Notes under the pieces: generated by a model
The model's database searches: none
Told to the model about the DNA's origin: nothing
Seen by the model: the letters and a program-made list of their open reading frames with translations, nothing else
Shown here: positions 15,978-23,450 of the stretch, piece after piece
How positions within the stretch are numbered: the stretch's first letter is position 1
Layout: every line of letters begins with the position of its first letter
From: Hyphomicrobiales bacterium
GTDB lineage: Bacteria > Pseudomonadota > Alphaproteobacteria > Rhizobiales > Rhizobiaceae
Reading direction: 5' to 3'
DNA length: 64,000 nucleotides
NCBI GenBank assembly: GCA_900467185.1
Contig: UBPA01000023.1
Span: 124,001 to 188,000, forward strand
Made by a program: the position numbers and the translations under genes

Positions 15978-16712
15978 TCAGACCTGCGCCAGTCCACCGT
16001 CCACGAACACCTCGGCGCCTGTCATGAAGCTGCTGTCGGCCGAGGCGAGAAAGGCGGCGACCGCACCGGTTTCGGAGGCCTCTCCCAAGCGGCCGAGAAC
16101 GGTCGTCGCGCCGATCGCGTCCATGCCGTCCGCGCCCAGCACCTCCTGGGCCAGCTCGGTGGAAATCGGCCCCGGCGACATCACGTTCACGCGGATGCCC
16201 GTGCCGCGCAGGTCGAGCGCCCAGCTGCGCGCCAGATTGCGCACCGCCGCCTTCGTGGCGCTGTAGACGCTGAAGGCCGGCGTGCCCATCACCCCGGTGC
16301 TGGATCCGGTCAGGATGATCGAGCCGCCCGCGCCCATCATCGGCAGCGCCTTCTGGACGGTGAAGATCAGGCCTTTGACATTAAGGCCGAAGGTTTCGTC
16401 CACATGCTTCGGGGTGATGCTGCCGAGGGCCGCGAAGGCGCCCGTGCCGGCATTGGCCAGCACGATGTCGAGCCCGCCCCGTTCGGCTTTCACCGTTTCG
16501 TAGAGACGGTCGAGATCGGGTAGATGGGTGACCGAACCCTGCACGGCGCGTGCCGAAGGCCCGAGCTGCGCCACCGCCGCATCCAGCATCTCCTGGCGTC
16601 GGCCGAAGATGTAAACGAAGGCGCCTTCCTCGATGAAGCGCTTGGCCGCTCCCAGCCCGATGCCCGTTGCGCCCCCGGTGATGACGGCCGTTTTCCCTGA
16701 AAGTCTGGTCAT
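15978..16712 (-). CDS. SDR family NAD(P)-dependent oxidoreductase
   Basis: A 244-aa classical short-chain dehydrogenase. The cofactor motif TGGATGIG is at residues 12-19, LANAGTGAF follows, and the catalytic YSATK is preceded by the serine of LTGSSTGVMG. The C-terminal ITELAQEVLGADG/FMTGAEVFVDGGLAQV segments match the family. The presence of GRRQEM after beta-2 suggests NADP preference. AAGGAG precedes the ATG at 16712. It is divergent from an HxlR regulator 83 bp away, which likely controls it; substrate unknown. Confidence 0.88.
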   Translation of the reverse strand: MTRLSGKTAVITGGATGIGLGAAKRFIEEGAFVYIFGRRQEMLDAAVAQLGPSARAVQGSVTHLPDLDRLYETVKAERGGLDIVLANAGTGAFAALGSITPKHVDETFGLNVKGLIFTVQKALPMMGAGGSIILTGSSTGVMGTPAFSVYSATKAAVRNLARSWALDLRGTGIRVNVMSPGPISTELAQEVLGADGMDAIGATTVLGRLGEASETGAVAAFLASADSSFMTGAEVFVDGGLAQV

Positions 16713-16795
16713 GATGTGCTCCTTGGTTGAGACCACTCCAAGGTGGCCAGCTGCACACTGCTTGACAAGTATGCACCTTTTGGTAAGTACCTATC

Positions 16796-17236
16796 ATGAC
16801 CCCGGAAATGCGAAATCAACCGGCGCCCGAACCCGGCACCTGCACGCCGACGCTGCCCGGTTTCACCTGCGGACTCGATGCCACGCTGCGCGTGATCGCC
16901 GGCAAGTGGAAACCGCTGATCCTTTATTTCGTCGCCCAGGACGGCCCGACCCGCTATGGCGCCCTGCGCCGCGCCGTGCGCGATGTCAGCGACAAGATGC
17001 TGATCCAGCACCTGAAGGAACTGGAGGCCGATGGCCTTGTGAAGCGCACCGACTACAAGGAAATCCCGCCGCGCGTGGATTACAGCCTGACGCCGCTCGG
17101 CCACAGCCTTGCGCAGGCGCTCGTGCCCCTCTGCACCTGGGGGACCGAGAACATGGCCGAAGTCGCCCGCGTCTTTGCCGAACGCGACGCCGTGGTCTTG
17201 CCGGAGGAGGCCGGACGCGCGCGGCAGAACGGCTGA
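16796..17236 (+). CDS. HxlR family transcriptional regulator
   Basis: A 146-aa winged-helix protein of the HxlR type. The diagnostic stretch VIAGKWKPLILYFVAQDGPT is followed by GALRRAVRDVSDKMLIQHLK and KRTDYKEIPPRVDYSLTPLG. Two cysteines (GTCTPTLPGFTCG) precede the helix-turn-helix and one follows (VPLCTWG); a redox- or electrophile-sensing role, as in other HxlR proteins, is possible. The spacer to the divergent SDR gene contains AAGTATG and AAGTACC half-site-like sequences. Confidence 0.86.
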   Translation: MTPEMRNQPAPEPGTCTPTLPGFTCGLDATLRVIAGKWKPLILYFVAQDGPTRYGALRRAVRDVSDKMLIQHLKELEADGLVKRTDYKEIPPRVDYSLTPLGHSLAQALVPLCTWGTENMAEVARVFAERDAVVLPEEAGRARQNG

Positions 17237-17257
17237 TATCGCCGCCGACGAAGCGGT

Positions 17258-18172
17258 CTACCCCTCCCGCCGTGCCTTGAGGAAATCGATGAAGGTGCGC
17301 AGCGGCGTGGGGACGAGGCGGCGGCCGGGATAGTAGAGAAAGGGACCGGGGAAACTCGGCCACCAGTCCTGCAGCACGGGCTCCAGCGCGCCCGCGTCGA
17401 AATGCGGCTGCAGCCAGGTCTGAAAGAGCGAGACGATGCCGAGGCCGTCGATGGCGGCGGCGACACCGAGATCCGATCCGCCGCCGGCCTGCACGATCAG
17501 CTGCGCCGCCGGATCGACCCTCACCGTCTCGTCCCCGCGCTCGAACTCCCAGGGGGTGATGGCCCGCCCGGCAAAGCGGCTGCGGATGCAGACATGGGAC
17601 AGGAGCTCGCGCGGATGCGCCGGCCGTCCCCGGGCCGCGAGATAGGCCGGCGACGCGGCGCTGGCAAAGCGCTGGAGGCGCGGGCCGATCGGCACCGCGA
17701 TCATGTCCTGCTCCAGACGCTCGTCATAGCGGATGCCGGCATCGCAGCCGGCGGCAGTGATGTCGACGAAGGTCTCGTCCGTCAGGATTTCGAGCCGGAT
17801 ATCCGGATAGGCCTTGAGGAAGGCCGGGACGATCTGCGGCAGGATCAGCCGCGCCGCGCTGATCGGCACGTTGAGCTTTAGGCTTCCCGCGGGCCTCTCT
17901 CCCAGGCCGACGACATGGCGGAGTGCGGCGTCGATCTCCCGCATCGCCGGGTTCACCCGCGCCATCAGTGCGCGTCCGGCCTCCGTCGGCACGACGCTGC
18001 GCGTCGTCCGGTTGAGAAGGCGGATGCCGAGCTGCGCCTCGAGCCGGCGCACCGCATCGCTGAGCGCCGAGGCGCTGCTGCCCGACGCCCGCGCCGCCTC
18101 CCGAAAGCCACCGGCCGATGCCACCGCCAGAAACGCCCTGACATCGCCCATCTCGAACGCATCGTCCTGCAC
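17258..18172 (-). CDS. LysR family transcriptional regulator
   Basis: A 304-aa LysR-type regulator. N-terminal winged helix: FLAVASAGGFREAARASGSS then ALSDAVRRLEAQLGIRLLNR and TTRSVVPTEAG. The effector domain follows (GSLKLNVPISAARLILPQIV). I chose the GTG at 18172 because GGGGAGG lies six nt before it, giving MQDDAFEMGDVRAFLAV; an ATG at 18217 is in frame but has no such site. It belongs to the subgroup near LysR regulators of aldo-keto reductases and faces one here, 111 bp away. Confidence 0.87.
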   Translation of the reverse strand: MQDDAFEMGDVRAFLAVASAGGFREAARASGSSASALSDAVRRLEAQLGIRLLNRTTRSVVPTEAGRALMARVNPAMREIDAALRHVVGLGERPAGSLKLNVPISAARLILPQIVPAFLKAYPDIRLEILTDETFVDITAAGCDAGIRYDERLEQDMIAVPIGPRLQRFASAASPAYLAARGRPAHPRELLSHVCIRSRFAGRAITPWEFERGDETVRVDPAAQLIVQAGGGSDLGVAAAIDGLGIVSLFQTWLQPHFDAGALEPVLQDWWPSFPGPFLYYPGRRLVPTPLRTFIDFLKARREG

Positions 18173-18283
18173 GATCACCCTCCCCGCATTGTCCGCCGAA
18201 CCGGACAAGCTGTGCACATTACCATGGATTATCAGGCGGTGGAGCGCGCTCTATCTTGGTCTCATCGTCACAAGGAGAATCCC

Positions 18284-19156
18284 ATGACCGATATCCGGAA
18301 CGCCGGCACATTCAAGCTCGGCAGCTTCACTGTCAAACGCCTCGGCTATGGCGCCATGCAGCTGGCCGGTCAGGGCGTCTTCGGCCCGCCGCGCGATCGC
18401 GCCGAGGCCGTCGCCGTGCTGCGGGAGGCGGTGGACAGCGGCGTCGATCACATCGACACCAGCGATTTCTACGGCCCGCACATCACCAACCAGATCATCC
18501 GCGAGGCGCTTCACCCCTATTCCCACGATCTCGTCATCGTCACCAAGGTCGGCGCCGTGCGCGGCGCGGATGCCTCCTGGAACCCGGCCTTCTCGAAGGA
18601 AGCGCTGACGAAGGCGGTGCATGAGAACCTCGACAATCTCGGGCTGGAGACGCTTCCCGTCGTCAACCTGCGTGCCATGTTCGATGTGCACGGCCCGGCC
18701 GAGGGGTCGATCGAGGCGCCGCTGACGGTGCTGGCCGAGCTGCAGGCGGCGGGTCTCATCCGCCATATCGGCCTGTCCAACGTCACCCCGACGCAGATCG
18801 CCGAGGGCCGCGCCATCACCGAGATCGTCTGCGTGCAGATCCAGTACAATCTCGCCCATCGCGACGACGACGCGCTGATCGACGCGCTCGCCGCCGCGGG
18901 CACGGCCTATGTGCCTTTCTTCCCGCTCGGCGGCTTCTCGCCGCTGCAGTCGGCGGCGCTGACGGACGTGGCCAAAGAACAGGCGGCAACGCCGATGCAG
19001 GTGGCCCTCGCCTGGCTCTTGCAGCGGTCGCCCAACATCCTGCTCATCCCCGGCACGTCCTCCCGCCCGCATCTGCGCGAAAACCTCGCCGCCGCCGACC
19101 TCACGCTGCCGGCCGATGCTCTGGCGCGTCTCGACGCCATCGCCACGGCGGGGTGA
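18284..19156 (+). CDS. Aldo/keto reductase
   Basis: A 290-aa NADPH-dependent oxidoreductase with TIM-barrel fold. It shows the family's YGAMQLAGQGVFG opening, the catalytic Asp/Tyr in HIDTSDFYGP, the catalytic Lys in VIVTKVGA, and the C-terminal cofactor region LLIPGTSSRPHLRENLAAAD. The oxidoreductase subgroup is the one often annotated YdbC-like. AAGGAG precedes the ATG. Likely under control of the divergent LysR regulator. Substrate is presumably an aldehyde or ketone, not identifiable. Confidence 0.87.
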   Translation: MTDIRNAGTFKLGSFTVKRLGYGAMQLAGQGVFGPPRDRAEAVAVLREAVDSGVDHIDTSDFYGPHITNQIIREALHPYSHDLVIVTKVGAVRGADASWNPAFSKEALTKAVHENLDNLGLETLPVVNLRAMFDVHGPAEGSIEAPLTVLAELQAAGLIRHIGLSNVTPTQIAEGRAITEIVCVQIQYNLAHRDDDALIDALAAAGTAYVPFFPLGGFSPLQSAALTDVAKEQAATPMQVALAWLLQRSPNILLIPGTSSRPHLRENLAAADLTLPADALARLDAIATAG

Positions 19157-19218
19157 CGGCGCGCGTTTCCCATCCCCGGCCTGCGCCGGCGATGGAGTTT
19201 GGCAACGGATGCGGCGCC

Positions 19219-20310
19219 TCAGGCGACGTTCGCCCGGCTTTCCCCCGCCTGCCCGCCGATGTCGTGGGCGTTGACCATGGCGCCGGCAAGCTGGCGGAAG
19301 CTGACGGTGCCAACGGGCTTGCCCGTTGCATCCACCACGGTCGCCTCGTCTTCCGGCACGCCGACCAGCAGGCGGAGCGCCTCCTCGATCGTGACATCGG
19401 CGGCGATGCTCCGGCCGCCATGCGCGTGCCCGCCGCCCGAAGCTGCGCGCATCGGCGTCATCACCGCCTCGACATGTACGACGCGGCCGCGGTTCACCTC
19501 GCGCACGAAGCTCGCCACATAGTCGTCGGCCGGGCGCAGCACGATGTCCTGGCTGGTGCCCTGCTGGATCACCTCGCCATCGCGCAGGATGGCGATCCGG
19601 TCGCCGAGCCGCAGGGCCTCGTCCAAGTCGTGCGTGATGAAGACGATGGTTTTGCGGATCTCTGCCTGGATGTCGAGAAGAACCGACTGCATGTCCATAC
19701 GGATCAGCGGGTCGAGCGCGGAATAGGCCTCGTCCATCAACAGCACGGGCGCATCGTTGGAGAGCGCCCGGGCAAGCCCCACCCGCTGCTGCATGCCGCC
19801 GGAAAGCTGGTTGGGATACTTTCCCTCGAAGCCCTTCAGCCCCACCCGCTCCAGCCAGCGCATGGCGATCTCGCGCGCCTGTGCCCGCTCCGTGCCTTGG
19901 ATCTCCAGGCCGAACATGGTGTTGTCGAGCACGCTGCGATGCGGCAGCAGCGCGAACTTCTGGAACACCATGGCTGTTTGGTGGCGGCGGAAGGTGCGCA
20001 GGTCGGCGGCGCCCATCTTCACCACATCGACACCATCGACCAGCACCTCGCCGGCCGTCGGGTCGATCAGCCGGTTGATGTGGCGGATCAGCGTGGACTT
20101 GCCCGATCCCGACAGGCCCATGATCACTTGGATCGAGCCGGAGGCGATCTCGATATTGATGTCGCGCAGGCCGAGCACATGGCCGTGCACCGCGTTGAGC
20201 TCCGTCTTCGTCATGCCGTTGCGCACCGCCTCCACATGGGCGGCGGCGTTGGGGCCGAAGATCTTGTAGAGATTGCGGACGGCGATGCCGCCGAAAGCCG
20301 GATCAGCCAT
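19219..20310 (-). CDS. Glycine/proline betaine ABC transporter ATP-binding protein (ProV/OpuAA type)
   Basis: A 363-aa ATPase energising uptake of a quaternary amine such as glycine betaine or proline betaine. An extended N-terminal helix (NLYKIFGPNAAAHVEAVRNG) is typical of ProV. Walker A is GLSGSGKST, the signature LSGGMQQRVGLARALS and Walker B VLLMDEAYSALDPLIR. The C-terminus has CBS-like sequence (VTIEEALRLLVGVPEDEATV), used in the family for osmotic or nucleotide sensing; a His-rich loop GGGHAHGGR precedes it. The ATG overlaps the end of the permease gene by 8 nt. Confidence 0.9.
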   Translation of the reverse strand: MADPAFGGIAVRNLYKIFGPNAAAHVEAVRNGMTKTELNAVHGHVLGLRDINIEIASGSIQVIMGLSGSGKSTLIRHINRLIDPTAGEVLVDGVDVVKMGAADLRTFRRHQTAMVFQKFALLPHRSVLDNTMFGLEIQGTERAQAREIAMRWLERVGLKGFEGKYPNQLSGGMQQRVGLARALSNDAPVLLMDEAYSALDPLIRMDMQSVLLDIQAEIRKTIVFITHDLDEALRLGDRIAILRDGEVIQQGTSQDIVLRPADDYVASFVREVNRGRVVHVEAVMTPMRAASGGGHAHGGRSIAADVTIEEALRLLVGVPEDEATVVDATGKPVGTVSFRQLAGAMVNAHDIGGQAGESRANVA

Positions 20311-21190
20311 GGACGATCTCCCGGTGCTTCTGCAACCGTTTGCCATAGGCCTGGCTGACGCGGTCGAAGATGATGGCGATGCCGACGATGGCGAGCCCGT
20401 TGAAGATGCCGAGCGTGAAATACTGGTTGGCGATGGCCTTGAGCACCGGCTGTCCCAGCCCCTGCACGCCGATCATCGAGGCCACCACGACCATGGCGAG
20501 CGCCATCATGATCGTCTGGTTGATGCCGGCCATGATGGTGGGAAGGGCGAGCGGCAGCTGAACCTTGAAGAGCTTCTGCACCTCCGACGTGCCGAACGCG
20601 TCGGCCGCCTCCAGCACGTCCTTGTCCACCAGCCGGATGCCAAGGTCGGTCAGCCGGATCATCGGGGGAATGGCGTAGATGACCACGGCGATGAGGCCGG
20701 GGACGCGGCCGATGCCGAGTAGCATGACGACCGGGATGAGATAGACGAAGCTCGGCATGGTCTGCATCACGTCGAGGATCGGATTGACGATCCGCTGGAA
20801 GGTGTTCGACCGCGCCATGAGAATGCCGATCGGCAAGCCCACAGCGATGGACAGCACCGTGCAGACGAAGATCATCGCCACCGTGCGCATCGTGTCGGTC
20901 CACATGTCGAAATAGCCGATGAGCAGCAGCGTCACGAGACAGCTAAGCACGATCTTCACGTTGCGGCTGGCAAACCAGGCGATCACCAGAATGATGGCGG
21001 TGATGATCGGCCAGGGGGTCTGCGTCATGAAGCGATCGGTGGCGAGCAGAAAGCTCTGCAGCGGCGAGAAAAGGCTTTCGATCGCGTCGCCATAGGTGCG
21101 GGTGAAGCCTCTAAAACCCTCGTCGATGGCTTTCTTGAGGTTGCGAAGCGCGTCGTCATCCATGTGTGGAAATGTGTAAAACCATTCCAT
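20303..21190 (-). CDS. Glycine/proline betaine ABC transporter permease (ProW type)
   Basis: A 295-aa inner-membrane permease. An N-terminal ~55-residue soluble stretch (WFYTFPHMDDDALRNLKKAI) precedes six or so helices; the EAA loop is seen at VLEAADAFGTSEVQKLFKVQ and the ending MVVVASMIGVQGLGQPVL is the OpuAB/ProW signature. The start at 21190 has AAAGGAA upstream. It lies between binding-protein and ATPase genes in one operon and overlaps the ATPase gene. Confidence 0.9.
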   Translation of the reverse strand: MEWFYTFPHMDDDALRNLKKAIDEGFRGFTRTYGDAIESLFSPLQSFLLATDRFMTQTPWPIITAIILVIAWFASRNVKIVLSCLVTLLLIGYFDMWTDTMRTVAMIFVCTVLSIAVGLPIGILMARSNTFQRIVNPILDVMQTMPSFVYLIPVVMLLGIGRVPGLIAVVIYAIPPMIRLTDLGIRLVDKDVLEAADAFGTSEVQKLFKVQLPLALPTIMAGINQTIMMALAMVVVASMIGVQGLGQPVLKAIANQYFTLGIFNGLAIVGIAIIFDRVSQAYGKRLQKHREIVHG

Positions 21191-21253
21191 GCGGGTTCCT
21201 TTCTCTGGAAGGAGCCGTGCGACGTCTTTTTCTTCTTCTGACGGCAAGCGGAA

Positions 21254-21278
21254 GGGCGGCGCGCCGTGCGCACCGCCC
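21254..21278 (-). terminator. Intra-operon hairpin after the betaine-binding protein gene
   Basis: GGGCGG and CCGCCC arms with an inner GCG/CGC pairing lie 13 nt after the binding-protein stop on the minus strand. No long T-tract follows immediately, so partial termination or mRNA stabilisation is more likely than complete termination. Confidence 0.4.
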
Positions 21279-21290
21279 TGGAAGAATCGA

Positions 21291-22292
21291 CTAGAGCGCC
21301 GCTTCGATCTTTGCGGCGGCGTCGGCCGAAACCCACTTGGTCCAGATGTCCTTGTTCTCCTTCAGGAAGTGCTTGGCGCCGTCTTCGCCGCTCGCCTGGT
21401 TGTCGGTCATCCAGGCCATCAGCTTGCCGATCGTCTCGTTGCTCCAGGAGCGCTTTTCGAGATAGGCCATGACCTCAGGGCCGGCCTTCTCCGAGAAGGG
21501 CTTGGCGACGAGCGTGACGATCGTGTCCACCGGCCAGGCATTGGGCTTGGGGTCCGGGCAATCGGCAACCGTGTTGCAGCGCTTCCATTCGGCCGCATCC
21601 GCATCCACGCCGGCTTCCAGCTTGACCATCGGATACTTGCCGAGGAGGGCCGTCGGTGCCCAGTAATAGGCGGCAAAGCCCTTTTCGCGCTCGTAGGCCT
21701 TGGCGATGGCACCGTCGAGGCCAGCGGCCGAGCCGGTATCGACCAGCGTGAAGTTGGCCTTCTCGCCGTCATAGGCTTTGAAGAGCTGCGTCGTCACCAC
21801 CGTGCCACCCCAGCCCTGCGGGCCGTTGAGAACCGCGCCCTTGCTCGGGTCTTCCTCGCTCGGAAACAGGTCGGGATGCTTGAGCAGGTCGGGAATGGTC
21901 TTGATGTCGGGATGCTTGTCGGCGATGTATTTGGGGATCCACCAGCCCTGGTTGCCGCCATCCGGCAGGGGCGAGCCGACCTTGACGATGCGGCCCTCTT
22001 CCGTGCCCTTGGCGACGACGTCGGGAAGCAGGTCCACCCAGGCCTCGGGCGCGATGTCCGGCTGGCCCTTTTCCGCCATGGAGGTGATGGTGGGAACCGT
22101 ATCGCCGACGGTGATTTCGGCCTGACAGCCATAGCCTTCGTTGAGGATCAGCTTGTCGAGATTGGAGATGACCTCCGCGCTCTGCCAGTTCATGCTGGCG
22201 ATGGTGACGCTGCCGCACTCGGCGGCACTGGCGGCCGATAGGCCGGCAAACAGGCCCATCGTCAGGCAGCTCGAAGCCAGAAGTTTCTTCAT
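21291..22292 (-). CDS. Glycine/proline betaine ABC transporter substrate-binding protein (ProX/OpuAC type)
   Basis: A 333-aa periplasmic binding protein. Signal peptide residues 1-23 (MKKLLASSCLTMGLFAGLSA then ASAAECG). The mature protein shows the OpuAC pattern: IASMNWQSAEVISNLDKLIL, DIAPEAWVDLLPDVV and aromatic residues for cation-pi binding of a quaternary amine (NQGWWIPKYI; AYYWAPTALLGKYPMV). Cysteines in RCNTVADCPDPKP may be disulfide-linked. First gene of the transporter operon; its promoter must lie in the 404-bp gap upstream. Confidence 0.9.
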   Translation of the reverse strand: MKKLLASSCLTMGLFAGLSAASAAECGSVTIASMNWQSAEVISNLDKLILNEGYGCQAEITVGDTVPTITSMAEKGQPDIAPEAWVDLLPDVVAKGTEEGRIVKVGSPLPDGGNQGWWIPKYIADKHPDIKTIPDLLKHPDLFPSEEDPSKGAVLNGPQGWGGTVVTTQLFKAYDGEKANFTLVDTGSAAGLDGAIAKAYEREKGFAAYYWAPTALLGKYPMVKLEAGVDADAAEWKRCNTVADCPDPKPNAWPVDTIVTLVAKPFSEKAGPEVMAYLEKRSWSNETIGKLMAWMTDNQASGEDGAKHFLKENKDIWTKWVSADAAAKIEAAL

Positions 22293-22696
22293 TGTCGTTC
22301 CCCTTTGTTTTTAGCGGCAAGGCGTGAAAAGCGGGGCGCCGCGGATACCCGCTTCATGGGCTGTGAAGGACGGTCTCCTCATCCTTGAAAAGGGATGCAG
22401 GACACGCCTGCGATGCGAACGTCTTGCCCTCCCCCACGGCCCGGGCCGGACGGAGGGTCAGCCGATTGTGGCGGATGGGCCGGGCGACCGGCATCCCTGC
22501 CGCGCCATTCCAGGGCGCGATTAGACGGGCGAGCGCTCGAGGTGCCGGGACAGGACGCGCCGAGACGGGCGACGAACACGATGAAGCGGTCTGGGTGGGT
22601 GAGGACAGGCGCGGCGCGGGGGCGCCGCTGTCGAGGGGGTGCCGCGCGGTCGTCATCGGAATTGTGTTCGATGTCGCCACGGCCGCCATCCCCTCT
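22293..22696. other. Intergenic region upstream of the betaine transporter
   Basis: This 404-bp stretch separates two leftward genes and holds the promoter of the transporter operon. Codon pattern and short frames give no convincing gene. No RNA or repeat was recognised. Confidence 0.5.
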
Positions 22697-23326
22697 CTAC
22701 GCCTGCCCGTAGCCGTGCCGGGCATGGAAGCGGTCGAGCTCCCGCGGCTGCGGCTCTTGCCCGGTAAAGATCGAGACGTAATGCGGAATGCGCTGCATCC
22801 GCAGCGCCACGTCCTCGCGGGCCTGCATGGAGATATAGCCGATCTGCACGAGATAGGTCGTGCGCGCCCGGACATCGGCGGCGACCTCGTCATGGCCGAA
22901 GCGCGCGAACATGCGGGCAAGCGCCTGCATCCGCGCCGCATCCGCCCGCTGCACCTCCGCCTCGATCTCCGCCGATTGCAGCGCCCAGCTGCGCACCGCG
23001 AACTCGAACCGGGCGTCGAAGAGCCCGGTGTCGATCCAGCAGTCGAACACGTTCAGCATCGCTTCCGCGAGGGTTTCCGCATAAGCCTCCGACTGCCGGA
23101 CGACATTGGCGGTGTTGGTGTCGCGCCAGCGGGCGATCAGAGCGTCCAGCAGCGCCTCGCGGTCCTTGAAGAACCAGTAGAAACTGGTGCGCGACAGACC
23201 GAGCCGCTTGGCAAGCGGCAGGATCTTCACTGAATCGACGCCCGATTCGAGCAGCAAGGCGTAAGCGGCATCAAACCACCCCTCGTAAGACCCGCGCCAG
23301 CCGCTCTCGTTCACCGCCTGCTCCAT
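22697..23326 (-). CDS. TetR/AcrR family transcriptional regulator
   Basis: A 209-aa regulator. Helix-turn-helix: AAYALLLESGVDSVKILPLA with recognition helix LGLSRTSFYWFFKDREALLD. The ligand domain ends GYISMQAREDVALRMQRIPHY, a pattern of TetR regulators found beside dimethylglycine/N-methylproline demethylase-type genes. The start at 23326 has AAAGGA upstream. It is divergent from the demethylase-like gene, with paired ACA-N4-TGT sites between them. Confidence 0.87.
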   Translation of the reverse strand: MEQAVNESGWRGSYEGWFDAAYALLLESGVDSVKILPLAKRLGLSRTSFYWFFKDREALLDALIARWRDTNTANVVRQSEAYAETLAEAMLNVFDCWIDTGLFDARFEFAVRSWALQSAEIEAEVQRADAARMQALARMFARFGHDEVAADVRARTTYLVQIGYISMQAREDVALRMQRIPHYVSIFTGQEPQPRELDRFHARHGYGQA

Positions 23327-23364
23327 GCCGTCCTTTCTAACAAAGGCCGCCGCCGCCGACAAGC

Positions 23365-23409
23365 GGAATGTACACCCCTGTTTTTAATGTTGACACTCCT
23401 GTACATTCC
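23365..23409. promoter_or_regulatory. Candidate operator of the divergent TetR regulator
   Basis: GGAATGTACA (23365-23374) and TGTACATTCC (23400-23409) form a perfect 10-bp inverted repeat. Inside each end lies a smaller palindrome, ACACCCCTGT (23372-23381) and ACACTCCTGT (23393-23402), exactly 21 bp apart, two helical turns. The site covers the promoter of the demethylase-like gene. Confidence 0.65.
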
Positions 23410-23450
23410 TCGCTAGCCTCGCCCTTGTCCCACCCATCGGAGCTCAAGGC

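Noticed and set aside
18172-18217. ATG at 18217 as LysR start
   Set aside because: The GTG at 18172 has a strong GGGGAGG six bases upstream and gives a normal N-terminus. The longer version adds a non-conserved stretch.
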